Source: Sinohyriopsis cumingii (taxonomy: Eukaryota; Mollusca; Bivalvia; Unionida; Unionidae). From it: a DNA stretch of 64,000 nucleotides. Where the stretch lies: contig CM068841.1 of NCBI GenBank assembly GCA_028554795.2, positions 22,058,308-22,122,307 of the forward strand, written 5' to 3'. Shown piece after piece: positions 47,508 to 58,759 of this stretch; the first letter of the stretch is position 1; every line of letters starts with the position of its first letter. A model generated the notes under the pieces. It was not told the DNA's origin, ran no database searches, and was given only the letters and a program-made list of their open reading frames with translations. Both the position numbers and the translations under genes were made by a program.

Positions 47508-49845
47508 ATCAGACATAGAATACTGTAGCCATGATCCACCATCAGACATTGAATACTGTAGCCATGATCCATCATCAGACTTAGAATACTGTAGCCATTA
47601 TCCACCATCAGACATAGAATACTGTCACCATAATTCACCGTCAAACATAGAATACTGTAGCCATGTTCCACCAGCAGACATAGAATACTGTAGCCATGAT
47701 CCACCATCAGACATAGAATACTGTAGCCATGATCCATCATCAGACATAGAATACTGTAGCCATGATCCACCATAAGACATAGAATACTGTAGCCATGATC
47801 CACCATCAGACAGAATACTGTAGCCATGATCCATTATCAGACATAGAATACTATAGCCATGATCCACCATCAGACATAGAATACTGTAGCCATGATCCAC
47901 CATCAGACAGAATACTGTAGCCATGATCCATCATCATCATAGAATACTGTAGCCATTATCCACCATCAGACATAAACTACTGTTGCCATGATCCACCATC
48001 AGACATAGAATACTGTAGCCATGATCCACCATCAGACATAGAATACTGTTGCCATGATCCACCATCAGACATAGAATACTGTAGCCATGATCCACCATAA
48101 GACAGAATACTGTAGCCATGATCCACTATCAGACATAGAATACTGTTGCCATGATCCATCATCAGACACAAAATACTGTAGCCACGATCCACCATCAGAC
48201 ATAGAATACTGTAGCTATGATCCACCATCAGACATAGAATACTGTAGCCATGATCCACCATCAGACATAGAATACTGTAGCCATGATCCACCATCAGACA
48301 GAATACTGTAGCCATGATCCATCATCAAGCATAGAATACTGTAGCCATTATCCACCATCAGACATAGAATAAAGTAGCCATGATCCACCATCAGACATAG
48401 AATACTGTAGCCATGATCCACCATCAGACAGAATACTGTAGCCACGATCCATCATCAAGCATAGAATACTGTAGCCATTATCCACCATCAGACATAGAAT
48501 AAAGTAGCCATGATCCACCATCAGACATAGAATACTGCCTTGATCCACCATCAGACATAGAATACTGTCGCCATGATCCACCATCAGTCATAGAATACTG
48601 TAGCCATGATCCACCATCAAACATAGAATACTGTAGCCATCATCCATCATCAGGCATAGAATGCTGTAGCCATGATCCACCATCAAACATAGAATACTGT
48701 AGCCATGATCCACCATCAGATATAGAATAGTGTAGCCATGATCCATCATCAGACATAGAATACTGTAACCATGATCCACCATTAGACATAGAATACTGTA
48801 GCCATGATCCACCATCAGACATAGAATACTGTAGCCATGATCCATCATCAGACATAGAATACTGTAATCATGATCCACCATTAGACATAGAATACTGTAG
48901 CCATAATCCACCATCAGACATAGAATACTGTAGCCATGATCCACTATCAGACGTAGAATACTGTAGCCATGATCCACCATCAGACATAGAATACTGTAGC
49001 CATGATCCATCATCAGACATAAAATACTGTAGCCATGATCCACCATCAGACATAGAATACTGTCGCCATGATCCACCATCAGACAGAATACTGTAGCCAT
49101 GATCCATCATTGGGCATAGAATACTGTAGCCAAGATCCATCATCAGGCATATAATACTGTAGCCATTATCCACCATCATAGGCATAGAATACTGTAGCCA
49201 TGATCCATCATGACACATAGAATACTGTTGCCATGATCCACCATTAGACATAGAATACTGTAGCCATGATCGATCATTATCCACCATCAGACATAGAATA
49301 CTGTAGCCATGATCCTTCATCAGACATAGGACACTGTAGCCATGATCCACCATAAGACAGAATACTGTAGTCATGATCCACCATCAGACATACAATACTG
49401 TAGCCATGATCCACCATAAGACAATACTGTAGCCATGATCCACTATCAGACATAGAATACTGTAGCCATGATCCACAATAAGACAGAATACTATTGCCAT
49501 GATCCACCTTACGACAGAATACTGTAGACATGATCCACCATTAGACATAGAATACTGTAGCCATGATCCACCATCAGACATAGAATACTGTAGCCTTGAT
49601 CCACCATCAGACATAGAATACTGTAGCCATGATCCATCATCAGACATATAATACTGTAGCCATGATCCACCATCAGACATAGAATACTGTAGCCATGATC
49701 CACCATAAGACAGAATACTGTAGCCATGATCCACTATCAGACTTAGAATACTGTAGCCATGATCCATCATCAGACATAGAATACTGTAGCCATGATCCAC
49801 CATCAGACATAGAATACTGTAGTCATAATCCATCAGTCAGAATAC
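47508..49845. repeat. 33-bp minisatellite, 2.3 kb
   Basis: About 70 units of 33 bp (atagaatactgtagccatga, tccaccatcagac) with an irregular ccatcatc variant. Units missing two bases (cagacagaatac instead of cagacatagaatac) are scattered through it and shift frame. Long frames on both strands (11-residue periods SDIEYCSHDPP and MVDHGYSILCL) are repeat artefacts. Confidence 0.95.
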
Positions 49846-49899
49846 TGTAACCAGTTTACCTGTTAATGCAAGGGAAGCAACCTATGATGAAGACTATTT

Positions 49900-50534
49900 A
49901 AAATCGGGTTTGTGTTTCATGAAGACCTCTTAATTGGAGGAGAAGCAAGAGATTTTCTGAGCATATCATCTGCGAAAGAGCAGAATAACAGACTTTTATT
50001 TCTCTGTGAGGGCTTACTTTGAAGCGGTCTGCACCTATCTTTTGGAGGAGCTGCCACTACAAGAGCCCCCTGCTTCAACACATTTGTGTTGTGGATCCTA
50101 AGAATCAAGTAACAGCAAAATCAGTAAACTTGCATTACTTTCTGAAAAGATTTCCATGCTTGTTACCACCAGGTGCAACTGCTGATACCATCATAGAGCA
50201 GCTTTGCCAGTACCAATCAATGGACATCTCAGTGTGTTTGAAAAACAGAATAAATGAATTTTGGATTGCTATTTTTACCAAGGAACCTGATCTCCAGTCT
50301 TTGTGTAATATCATGCGGAGCTTACTCACTGCGCATCATGGCAGTGCTGCTTGTGAATGCATTTTCAGCTGTGTTAGGAAAATGTTATTGATCAGAGATC
50401 CTCGCTAGCTAATCAGACCATTGAGGCTTTATTGGTCCTGAAGTCAAAACCAAAGAATTTTACCAAAGAGTGGACAGATGACCAGCTGGATAAGATAAAG
50501 AGTGCATGTTATATCACCATTAAAAACCCATAGA
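49900..50534 (+). pseudogene. Broken hAT-superfamily transposase, C-terminal part
   Basis: Three plus-strand pieces read as one protein with frame breaks. First piece: SRITDFYFSVRAYFEAVCTY and LLEELPLQEP. After a frame break near 50070: LLQHICVVDPKNQVTAKSVN through LLTAHHGSAACECIFSCVRK. After another break near 50400: SLANQTIEALLVLKSKPKN and WTDDQLDKIKSACY, then a stop at about 50532. The xxHxxAxCExIFSxVRK core with a following LEALLVxK is the hAT C-terminal dimerisation region. The N-terminal BED finger and most of the RNase-H-like catalytic core are missing. It lies directly after the 33-bp array and is plainly nonfunctional. Confidence 0.7.
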
Positions 50535-51289
50535 CTAAGCCTTCATTAAAACATTAATTCCAAGTGGATCGGTTTGATATTGTTGACAAATTTTGTACAA
50601 AATAATATATGAATCTTATTTCCATTCTTGTAAATGTTGACAAAGCTGATACTAGATTTTATGAAATAATAAGATTGAGTTCACCTATTTAGATGAAGTT
50701 ATTATTTTCTGAGTGGATAACAATGCCTGTCATAATGTTTTGTATCAAGTCTTAATTAACCATGTATAATGTACAGAATTGGCATTATTTAAAATGTTAT
50801 GGATATGTGTGAAGCTGAGAAAATAGATTTTCTAGAGAAAGTAACAGAGGTAAATAATGGAATAAATTTGGGTGTGTGGAGGTATTCTTTTGTGGTTTTT
50901 ATCACTATAATATAAACAACATCTTAAGTCAGTGGTGTTCAGTTTCTGCAGATTTTGCCTTGAAATACAGAATTGTCTGAATACCAGCATCTTTATAAAC
51001 TAAGACTTATTTACTGAATATTGTATAGTCAGTATGTCATGCAATACTGCACAATGGTAATTAAAGTGCATTGATAGTGTCTACTATTTGTGCGCTGTTT
51101 CACAGGTGAGGTGTGCTGTGTTACGATGTTAGAAACGCTGAATGAAAATTCTGACTGCCTTCTAAAAATAGTGACTGACATTGCTTAAAATACTGACAAG
51201 AAAATGTATGGGTAAACGTGTGTGTGTGCATGCATGTGTCTGTCTGTCTCCACCATCAGATATGATTTACTAAAACTGTGTTAAAAACT

Positions 51290-52100
51290 GGTGGCCACAT
51301 TGCCCATCTTGTTATTGTTACCCCTTCTGGTTAGCTGGTCCTATCAACATTTGATTATCACTAATGTATTGTTGGTCCTTAATGAAAACTGTACCAGTCT
51401 GATGTCTAATATGGTAGCTACAGCAGTCATTTGAAAATCTTGTTATGCTACGCCTTCAGAATGGATGGTGATATGAGCATTAGATTTTTAATAAAATCTT
51501 ATAATGTATAGCTGATCCCCCAAAAATGATGACCAAACTTCTAATATGGCCACCGTGGCAGCCATCTTAAAAATCATGTTATCCCAAATCTACTTCAACA
51601 ATCTTATTGATAAGGGGTTTTCACCAGAAGACTTCTTATTATGTCCAGGTGGTTTTGAATGAAAATACAACAGATCTGATATCTAGCATGGTTGTCACAG
51701 CAGCCATTTTGAAATCTTGTTATTGCTACCCCTGAATAGAAAGTCATATCTTGGAAATATTATCTCTTCTCCTCACCAAATGGATGACTGTGTCAGCATG
51801 GGGTTTTCAGCAATAAACTTCTCATGATTCCTGCTTGATCATAAATAAAAATAGTACCAGTCATACATCTTACATGGCTGCTATGACAACTGTCTTTAAA
51901 ATTGTTTTGTCACTATTTCCTTAGAATGGATGATCCTTATGACATGGATTTTCACCAAAAGGCTTATAGTGATGACCACTCCATCCTAAATGAAAATGGT
52001 ACCAATCAGACATGGAATATGTGTACCACAGCAGCTAATTTGAAAATCTTGTTATTGCTGAGGAATATCAGAGATGGTTTCAACACTCAGCAGTTAAGAA
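51290..52100. repeat. Degenerate tandem units, about 150 bp
   Basis: Five or so units sharing gcagccatcttgaaaatctt, gttattgctaccccttc, gggttttcaccagaag and cttcttatgatgtcc. The same unit occurs singly at 2840-3000 and 44600-44770. Confidence 0.7.
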
Positions 52101-52395
52101 AGAAGAAATGGTCTTTTATTTTATGCTAAGCAGTGAATTACTTGATTTTCTAATTAAAATAATATTGATATTTCACTCAATATTTTTTCACTACAGGAAC
52201 TACTTTTTGGGGTCAGAACATATTTACCTCCCTTTGATTTTCTGTCAGTGAACTACATTTTCCTTATGTAGTGGTTGTTTTCTTATTAATAACCCCTTTA
52301 TATTATCCTTGAAACTTGTAGTTTGTTAAATGGAAATTATAAGTAGAATATATAAGTACTATTATTTATTTAATGATAAGTAGAATAAATAAAGT

Positions 52396-52450
52396 TGACC
52401 CTGATCTGCAGGAGCTGTACATTATGTTCTTTGCAATTTGATATACATTA
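52396..52450. repeat. Half copy of the hairpin element
   Basis: Contains ttgaccctgatctgcagg and tacattatgttctttgcaat. Only one arm is well kept. Confidence 0.4.
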
Positions 52451-52504
52451 AATGCAAGCATATATGCTAACATTCTTGCATAATACAAAGGAATTTAATT
52501 TCAG

Positions 52505-52626
52505 TTGTGGCGTGGTGGCCTTGCCAGGCGTAGAGCCAAACAGATGAGAGCCATCTATCTAATCATGGGCAAATTCAAGCGCTACAAGATGCGATCATAC
52601 ATCATTAGTCTTGTACAGCTTTTCAG
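52505..52626 (+). CDS. Myo1d: Myo1d-like exon 13 (IQ motifs)
   Basis: A 122-nt exon (40 codons + 2). The acceptor is ttaatttcag and the donor is cag|gtatct. It encodes LWRGGLARRRAKQMRAIYLI then MGKFKRYKMRSYIISLVQLF. With LQK from exon 12 it makes a good IQ1 (LQKLWRGGLARRR). A second, degenerate IQ follows around IMGKFKRYKMRSY. Such motifs bind calmodulin-family light chains and form the lever arm. Confidence 0.93.
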
Positions 52627-53227
52627 GTATCTTATTACAAATCAGTGGTTTCATGAATTGTATTCAGAGTTTTTTGCATTTAGTAGTGAAGTTATCACAC
52701 AACTAATTAAATTCACTATTGGTTATCATAATAAGTTTCAAAATAACATACTACAAGAAATAAAATCTTGAACAATTCATACTTTTTATCAAGTAGCTGA
52801 TTTGTCCAGAACAAATATATATCATTGCTAGGAGAGAACAAGATGGTGTGTAGTTAAATAAGTAATTACAGCTTCTTGAAATGCTTTTCTGTAAAAAATT
52901 CTTTGTGTAAACATGATAGTTTAAGTGCCTTTTGACACCTATCTGTGCAAAAAAATATACATTTCTCTGTTAAACAGCCTCCAAGAAACTACTATCAGAA
53001 TAGACTACTGTAATCATGTATATATTAATACCAACAAAACAAAGAAATCAGAAAACAATAGGAATCTGTCTTGGCTTTGAGCATCTGATAGAAATAAACC
53101 TGATGTACTAATTTCTGTCAGCCATAATAACAGTTGGGTATTTGAGAGAGAAAATATATTGAGTCAGAAGACTAGTGGGGGGGGCTGTATTTTTTATAAC
53201 CTACATGTAATTAAGTAAATGCAGTAT

Positions 53228-54170
53228 ATTATTTTAGCCTTTCTAAACAAAAAGCCTAACATATCAGAGCCATAGATAATTTTTTGCTGCAGAGGCAACT
53301 GCTCCTGTGGCCTTGTGGTTAGAGCATCTGCCTCGGATGCAGGAGGTCGTGGGTTTGATCCCCAGCCAAGTCATACCAAAGACTTACAATAATGATACTA
53401 ACAGCTGCCTACTCACTTGGCGCTCAGCATTAAGAAGTTAGTGTTAGGACTGGTTGGCCTGGTGTCCGGATAATGTGGGTGGGACATCATGTTACATGTC
53501 TGCAGCATGATGCCCCAGTGCTAGACATTGCTACAAACTGCCACACTGCAGACATCGTAGCAATATGACTGAAAAATTGTTAAAGCTACATTAAAAATCC
53601 AAATCACACATATACATGCAATATATTATTGTAGCCTTTCTAGACAAAAAGCCTAACATATCAGAACCATAGATCATGAAAGCCTTTCCAGATAAAAAGC
53701 CTGACAGATCAGAACCATAGATTATAGTTGCCTTTCCAGATAAAAAAGCCTTACAGATCAGAGCCATAGATCATGATAGCCTTCCAGATAAAAAGCTTTA
53801 TAGATCAGAGCCATAGATCATGATAGCCTTCCAGATCAAAAGCTTAACACATCAGAACCATAGATCATAATGGCCTTTCCAGATAAAAAGCCTGACAGAT
53901 CAGAACAACAGTTCATGGTAGCCTTTCCATTTACAAAGCGTGACAGATTAGAGCCATAGATCATGATAGCCTTTCCAAATAAAATGCCTTACAGATCAGA
54001 GCCATAGATCATGATAGCCTTTCCAGAGCAAAAGCCTAACACATCAGAACCATAGATCATGATAGCCTTTCCAGGTAAAAAGCCAGAAAGATCATAGCCA
54101 TATCATGGCAGCTTTTTCATATAAAAAGCCTGACAGATCAGAGCCATAGATCATGACAGCCTGTCTAGAT
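53228..54170. repeat. 48-bp minisatellite interrupted by a SINE
   Basis: Units of about 48 bp (aaagcctgacagatcagagc, catagatcatgatagccttt, ccagataa). One and a fraction units lie at 53228-53280 and the rest at 53630-54170. The SINE at about 53299-53617 lies between, so it probably inserted into the array. Confidence 0.85.
53299..53617 (+). mobile_element. tRNA-derived SINE, family B (full length)
   Basis: Head tgtggccttgtggttagagc, B-box-like gggtttgatcc, body agtcataccaaagacttac and a ca-rich tail. It lies between two parts of the 48-bp array. Confidence 0.9.
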
Positions 54171-54820
54171 TACTTTGTTGCAAGGTGGCTTCACTGTAAG
54201 ATGGTTTACTCAGTAGCTTCCATGGATAGCTTTATAATACTGAATGATTTAATCATTATTTATTTCATGATAATTGCAGCAAACTCACATTACTGCATAA
54301 GTTTGACGGGTCAGATATTTATATAGGATGATCTTTAAACTGGAGGAAACTGTTGGAATTCACCAACATTGCATATGTAGCCATTTACCCTTGCACTTGC
54401 CCAAACATAGGACTGAACCTGTGATTAGAAGGTGCAAAACAAGCATGCCATCCTATCTGTATAATATTGTATTAGTTAGCAAAGTCAGTTTATATAGTTT
54501 TATGTCATTTTCTGCCCACCCACCAACACCAAATGAAGCCATATTGGTTTTGTGCTGTCCATCAATCCATCTATTGGTCTATCTCACTTACCTTGTAAGA
54601 AAGATATTTAAGAAAGGCTATTGAGCCAAACCAGATCATATTAAATATTTACATACTTTGAGTAGGTCCCAAAACCTGTCAGGTTCTGGTGACTTGAACC
54701 TTATTTTCAAAGGTCACATGGTGAAAGGACAAGAAGTATGTAGGTCTTTGAAAATATCATAGATTTTTTTCTACTTTTTATTCTATACCCAGTTTAAATG
54801 ATTGATTTTTTTTTTTATAG

Positions 54821-54922
54821 AAATGTCCGGAACATGCGAGACTATGGAAAAAGCATCAATTGGCCCACACCTCCTCAGGTGCTGACTGGACTGGTTGTAC
54901 AACTGAGGAAAGTTCACAGTAG
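54821..54922 (+). CDS. Myo1d: Myo1d-like exon 14 (post-IQ / start of tail homology region)
   Basis: A 102-nt exon (1 + 33 codons + 2). The acceptor is a T-run then atag, and the donor is gtaggt. It encodes NVRNMRDYGKSINWPTPPQV then LTGLVVQLRKVHSR. The MRDYGKxxxWPxPPxVL block is characteristic of Myo1d/Myo1g just after the IQ region. The next exon, expected to carry W-R-A and the basic tail homology 1 domain, was not recognised before 64000. Confidence 0.92.
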   Translation, partial: KCPEHARLWKKHQLAHTSSGADWTGCTTEESSQ

Positions 54923-54937
54923 GTAGGTGTCTGAAAC

Positions 54938-55005
54938 AAGTGTTAGGTTTGTGTGTACATTATACCAAAAGTGTTAGGTTTGTGTGTACATTATACCAAA
55001 ACTTC
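54938..55005. repeat. 31-bp tandem duplication downstream of exon 14
   Basis: Two copies of gtgttaggtttgtgtgtaca followed by ttataccaaaa, beginning about 16 bp after the exon 14 donor. Confidence 0.85.
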
Positions 55006-55349
55006 ACATAATTCTTCGAATACTCTGCTGAATGATTACAAGCTAAATTTCAGCAGCAGGAAAGGTTGACATTATGACAACATGGTTGTCAGAGTTCTTC
55101 ACAGAGAGAGAAAAAAATAAACATTTTTGATTTTCATGGAAAATATCTTCAAAGTCTGTTAGATTAGGTTTAGGACATTAGTGATGGGTTTTTTTCACAG
55201 GTATCCAATTCACTGTCTGTGCTAAAGTGTCTACATAAAAAAAACTCTGCTTCCTTATACATCCATTAAATTATTGTTCAAATTAATTGCTTTACTTCCC
55301 ATCAGGCTCTTCCAGTAAAATATATTTGGAATGCAGGAAAGCATTTTCA

Positions 55350-55640
55350 TCATGGAGTTATCACCCATAGATATAGATAAGGTCATTGAGTTATCACCCA
55401 TAGATATAGATAACATCATAACCCATAGATATAGATAACATCATGGAGTTATCACCCATAGATATAGATAACATCATGGAGTTATCACACATAGATATAG
55501 ATTACATCGTGGAGTTATCACACATAGATATAGATAACATCATGGAGTTATCACCCATAGATACAGATAACATCATGGAGTTATCACCCATAGATATAGA
55601 TAAGATCATGGAGTTATCACCCATAGATACAGATAACCCA
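55350..55640. repeat. 33-bp minisatellite
   Basis: About nine units of atcatggagttatcacccat plus agatatagataac. In frame it gives an ELSPIDIDNIM period. It is unrelated in sequence to the 33-bp array at 47508. Confidence 0.9.
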
Positions 55641-56254
55641 TAGATGCAGCTTACAGTGGTGTATAATTTCTATATGAACTTTTTAAGTAATCACAGTTCC
55701 CTGGCATATATTTCTTGGAAGAAAGAAAAATCTGCCTTCCATGAGTATCAACTATGATTAAATGGAAAATCCCTTATTGAGAGTATCATCGTAACAACTT
55801 TTGCTCTCATTAATGAATGCATGTTTCTTTAAGTTTTATGACATTTTTTAGCAAATTATATGTACATAGGCAACATTAATTATTGCCATTATTTTTATAG
55901 TTTCCTCCTGATTTTCAATTTTATTAAGAAATATAACCAAAATAAAATCCTGTGGACACAGTATGAGCTGGGAACCAAGTTTAGTCATTATACTGAGGTA
56001 TTTTTTTTTCTTTTCAAGAATGAGAATGGCTCAGATTACAAGTATATGTCTGTATGTAATCTGGAAATAAAACGCAAATGTCAACACATAAAATGGCACC
56101 GCCTTATCATTGACAAACCTTCAAAAAATGAAATGAACATTAAGTTGATATGTATCAATAATGTATCATATCTTAGGCTCTCTGTCATTAATATGGTTGA
56201 AATGTATCACATGTGTATCATTTCAGAGCCCTTGATTGTCAGGCCCACTTACCA

Positions 56255-56415
56255 TAAACTGTAAACAACAAAGATCCTGATCTACCATAGCATAATGCAC
56301 CTGCAGGTCAGGGTCTGTGCTGTTCTACTGGTTATTCCTAACAAACTGCACAAACCCAGATCTGTCAGCACATTATGCGACTGCATATCTGGGACTTTGC
56401 AGTTGAATTTGACTT
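56255..56415. repeat. Hairpin-element pair
   Basis: The first has arms agatcctgatctaccat and ctgcaggtcagggtct around agcataatgcac. The second has acaaacccagatctgtcag and gcatatctgggactttgc around cattatgcg. Confidence 0.75.
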
Positions 56416-56771
56416 CCAAATGTATATGATGCTTTTATTTCTGTCAAATAACACGTAATTATTTCAACCAAATTTTATTGGCAGTAATATTTTGCTTAGG
56501 TCTTAATGGAGTTGGAATTTCAGCATACTGCATACTGCATCATCTTATCTCATAGAGGTATTGTCTCTGATTGACACTTCCAAATTGGTAGACAACTTTA
56601 TATTGATGGGAACTCAGCTGATGTTGATTATCTGCATCCCATCATTATTTAGAGTTATAGCCCCTGATTTTCAGACCTATTCATGTTTATTTCTGAACAT
56701 TAACCCGATTAATTTTTTGGGGGTTTGCAACCGAATTTGGTATGTTGCATGATATTGATTAGATCTTGGTT

Positions 56772-56905
56772 GAGTTAAGTTATCAGCATTCTGCATCAGA
56801 GTTATAGCCCTTGATTGTCAGACTGGGTCACTTTCTTTTTTAGTTATCAGCATTCTGCAGCAGAGTTATAGCCCTTGATTGTCAGACTGGGTCACTTTCT
56901 TTTCC
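56772..56905. repeat. Tandem duplication of about 63 bp
   Basis: Two nearly identical copies beginning gttatcagcattctgca and ending gactgggtcactttctttt. Confidence 0.85.
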
Positions 56906-57227
56906 AGACATGAATGACTGTTTCATCATTAAAGGGTGCATTTCAGTGCAGAAGGGATGCATTCATTAGTTGCATCTTGCAACTTAACAGCAGGGCATAT
57001 TAGGGCGATTCTACATCTCTAATCCCAAAAATATTTTAACAGTGACAACACAAATTTTGGTGGTTTGCTTGAACAATTCGATTTTGGTAAAAGTCAAATG
57101 GCCTGCCCAATCAGATTGTTGGAAATCATAATGAATAAATAATCATTTGATTATTATGCTGTGATCTGCATAGTAATAGAAAGAATTAAATGTATTTACC
57201 AGTTATCATATCTAGCAGAATATAATA

Positions 57228-57315
57228 TCCAACTACAAAACAGCATTGACCCAAATTTGATATCACATCATAATGCTGGCAGATCAGGGTCAATATTGTT
57301 TGTCTGAAATTTAAG
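57228..57315. repeat. Hairpin element
   Basis: Arms aacagcattgacccaaattt and agatcagggtcaatattgtt around a catcataatgctgg loop. Confidence 0.65.
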
Positions 57316-57401
57316 GTAGTACTGCTTTTGTAAAACTGACACATTTCAACTCAAAACGATGTAATCATTACATTATGACATCATCAATATGACCTCACTT
57401 T

Positions 57402-57646
57402 TTGGGGACCCAAGTTGTCTAAAGCGCTTTCTGTTATGGATCACTGCCATCTCACCTCTGTCTGCATGGGTTCAAGTCTTGGATTCAGCCAATGTGGGTA
57501 TGTGAGAAAGCTTGCCAGTAGCTTTTCATGGGTTGGTGGTTCTTTCCGGGGATTTCCCGGGTCCTTCTTCCACCATTAATACTGGCCGCCATGTATAGCC
57601 TATCATGTGCTGAAAAATGGCGTTAAACCCTACAACAACAACAACA
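57402..57646 (+). mobile_element. tRNA-derived SINE, family A
   Basis: Head ttgtctaaagcgctttctgt (left edge slightly eroded), body with gagaaagcttgccagtagct and a (caa)n tail. The imperfect flanking duplication is acctcactttttt-like. Confidence 0.88.
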
Positions 57647-58087
57647 ACCTCATTTTTTACCTAAGTATATCATAGTACTATGAACCCTGGTTGACACTGG
57701 ATGTGATAACGAAAATGAAGAACTTGCTTACATTGTTAATAATTGCAATAAACAGTACTGTCAAAGAAAATGATAAATTCGATGAAAAGTATGAGACCTT
57801 TGGATAATCTGTCAAAAACTGACCATGTAGGTGTCCAGTTGTAGAAGTTAATTTCAACTCATTAATTGTGTTATATTGAAAAGAATTGCTTTTAATATAC
57901 CAATTTCTCAGTGTAATTGACTTGTCTGGTCTGTGAACTTCAATCTTCGCAAATTTTATGAATTTTATTCATTTCGCAATTACTGTATAGGCAGTTAGTT
58001 ACAGGGTACTTTTTCCCATTCTTATTAGGTAATTACCCTTATTTAGGAATATACAGCAAAGAACATTGGAAGAAAATGCACACAGAC

Positions 58088-58530
58088 CAATACCTTTTTT
58101 AATACTAACTATGGATTGCTTGGACCCTTAGCTATACCTTTTCTAATACTAACTATGGATTGCTTGAACCCTTAGCTATACCTTTTCTAATACTAACTAT
58201 GGATTGCTTGGACCCTTAGCTGTACCTTTTCTAATACTAACTATGGATTGCTTGGACCCTTAGCTATACCTTTTCTAATACTAACTATGGATTGCTTGGA
58301 CCCTTAGCTGTACCTTTTCTAATACTAACCATGGATTGCTTGGACCCTTAGCTATACCTTTTCTAATACTAACTATGGATTGCTTGAACCCTTAGCTATA
58401 CCTTTTCTAATACGAACCATGGATTGCTTGGACCCTTAGCTATACCTTTTCTAATACTAACTATGGATTGCTTGAACCCTTAGCTATACCTTTTCTAATA
58501 CTATGGATTGCTTGAACCCTTAGCTATATA
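58088..58530. repeat. 44-bp minisatellite
   Basis: Ten units of ccttttctaatactaactat, ggattgcttggacccttagc, tata, with few variants. Confidence 0.93.
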
Positions 58531-58587
58531 AAAATATCAGTTGTTTAATACTCAAACATTTCACAAGGGATCATCTTTAAGACATGA

Positions 58588-58660
58588 ATAAACTGCAGAG
58601 ACCCTGATCTGCCAGTGAATTTTGTGATGGCAGGTTTGGATACATGCTGTTCACACTTGG
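58588..58660. repeat. Hairpin element
   Basis: Arms aactgcagagaccctgatct and ggcaggtttggatacatgct with a ttttgtgatgg loop. It sits 100 bp before the 60-bp satellite. Confidence 0.6.
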
Positions 58661-58759
58661 ATGAATGTATACATTTGAACAACAATAGCATGGTAATAAT
58701 TTATTTATTGTAATTAGCAATTATTGAAAATGGCCAATCAGATCAGAGTTTTTGTTTTA

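Larger units (their letters stand above)
46471..52504 (+). other. Intron 12
   Basis: Contains degenerate units (47170-47505), the 33-bp array (47508-49845), a broken hAT transposase (about 49900-50534) and tandem units (51290-52100). 46471-47169, 50535-51289 and 52101-52504 show nothing recognisable. Confidence 0.55.
3281..54922 (+). other. Myo1d: Gene span: class I unconventional myosin, Myo1d-like (partial, 14 exons in window)
   Basis: Fourteen plus-strand exons with AG/GT borders join in phase into one open reading of about 595 residues that follows a class I myosin from the middle of the motor to just past the IQ region. Class I myosins are monomeric actin-activated ATPases that link membranes to actin. 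The Myo1d/Myo31DF type is known to set left-right asymmetry in flies and some vertebrates. Recognisable in order are [106 protein letters not shown] and LQKLWRGGLARRR. The Id/Ig assignment rests on the DVAYGKSKIFIR block and the post-IQ NVRNMRDYGK block. P-loop and switch I exons lie 5' of the window. Tail exons were not found 3' of 54922. Introns hold no other recognisable intact gene. Confidence 0.9.
54923..58759 (+). other. Intron sequence 3' of last visible exon
   Basis: No further myosin exon was recognised. It holds a 31-bp duplication (about 54940-55005), the 33-bp array 55350-55640, hairpin elements (56255-56415, 57228-57315, 58588-58660), a 60-bp duplication (56772-56905), a SINE (57402-57646) and the 44-bp array 58088-58530. 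The open frame at 55860-56264 shows no family features and is not called. Confidence 0.5.

Noticed and set aside
47399-49833. Many open frames on both strands, 11-residue period
   Set aside because: A 33-bp array keeps frame on both strands. Two-base deletions switch frames. No start, splice or nonrepeat support.
55196-55230. Candidate exon 15 after a cag at 55200
   Set aside because: In the phase required by exon 14 the reading meets a stop after seven codons and shows no tail homology.
55860-56264. 134-codon plus-strand open frame downstream of exon 14
   Set aside because: It does not resemble the myosin tail or any family I recognise, has no matching splice phase evidence, and fits chance in AT-rich DNA.
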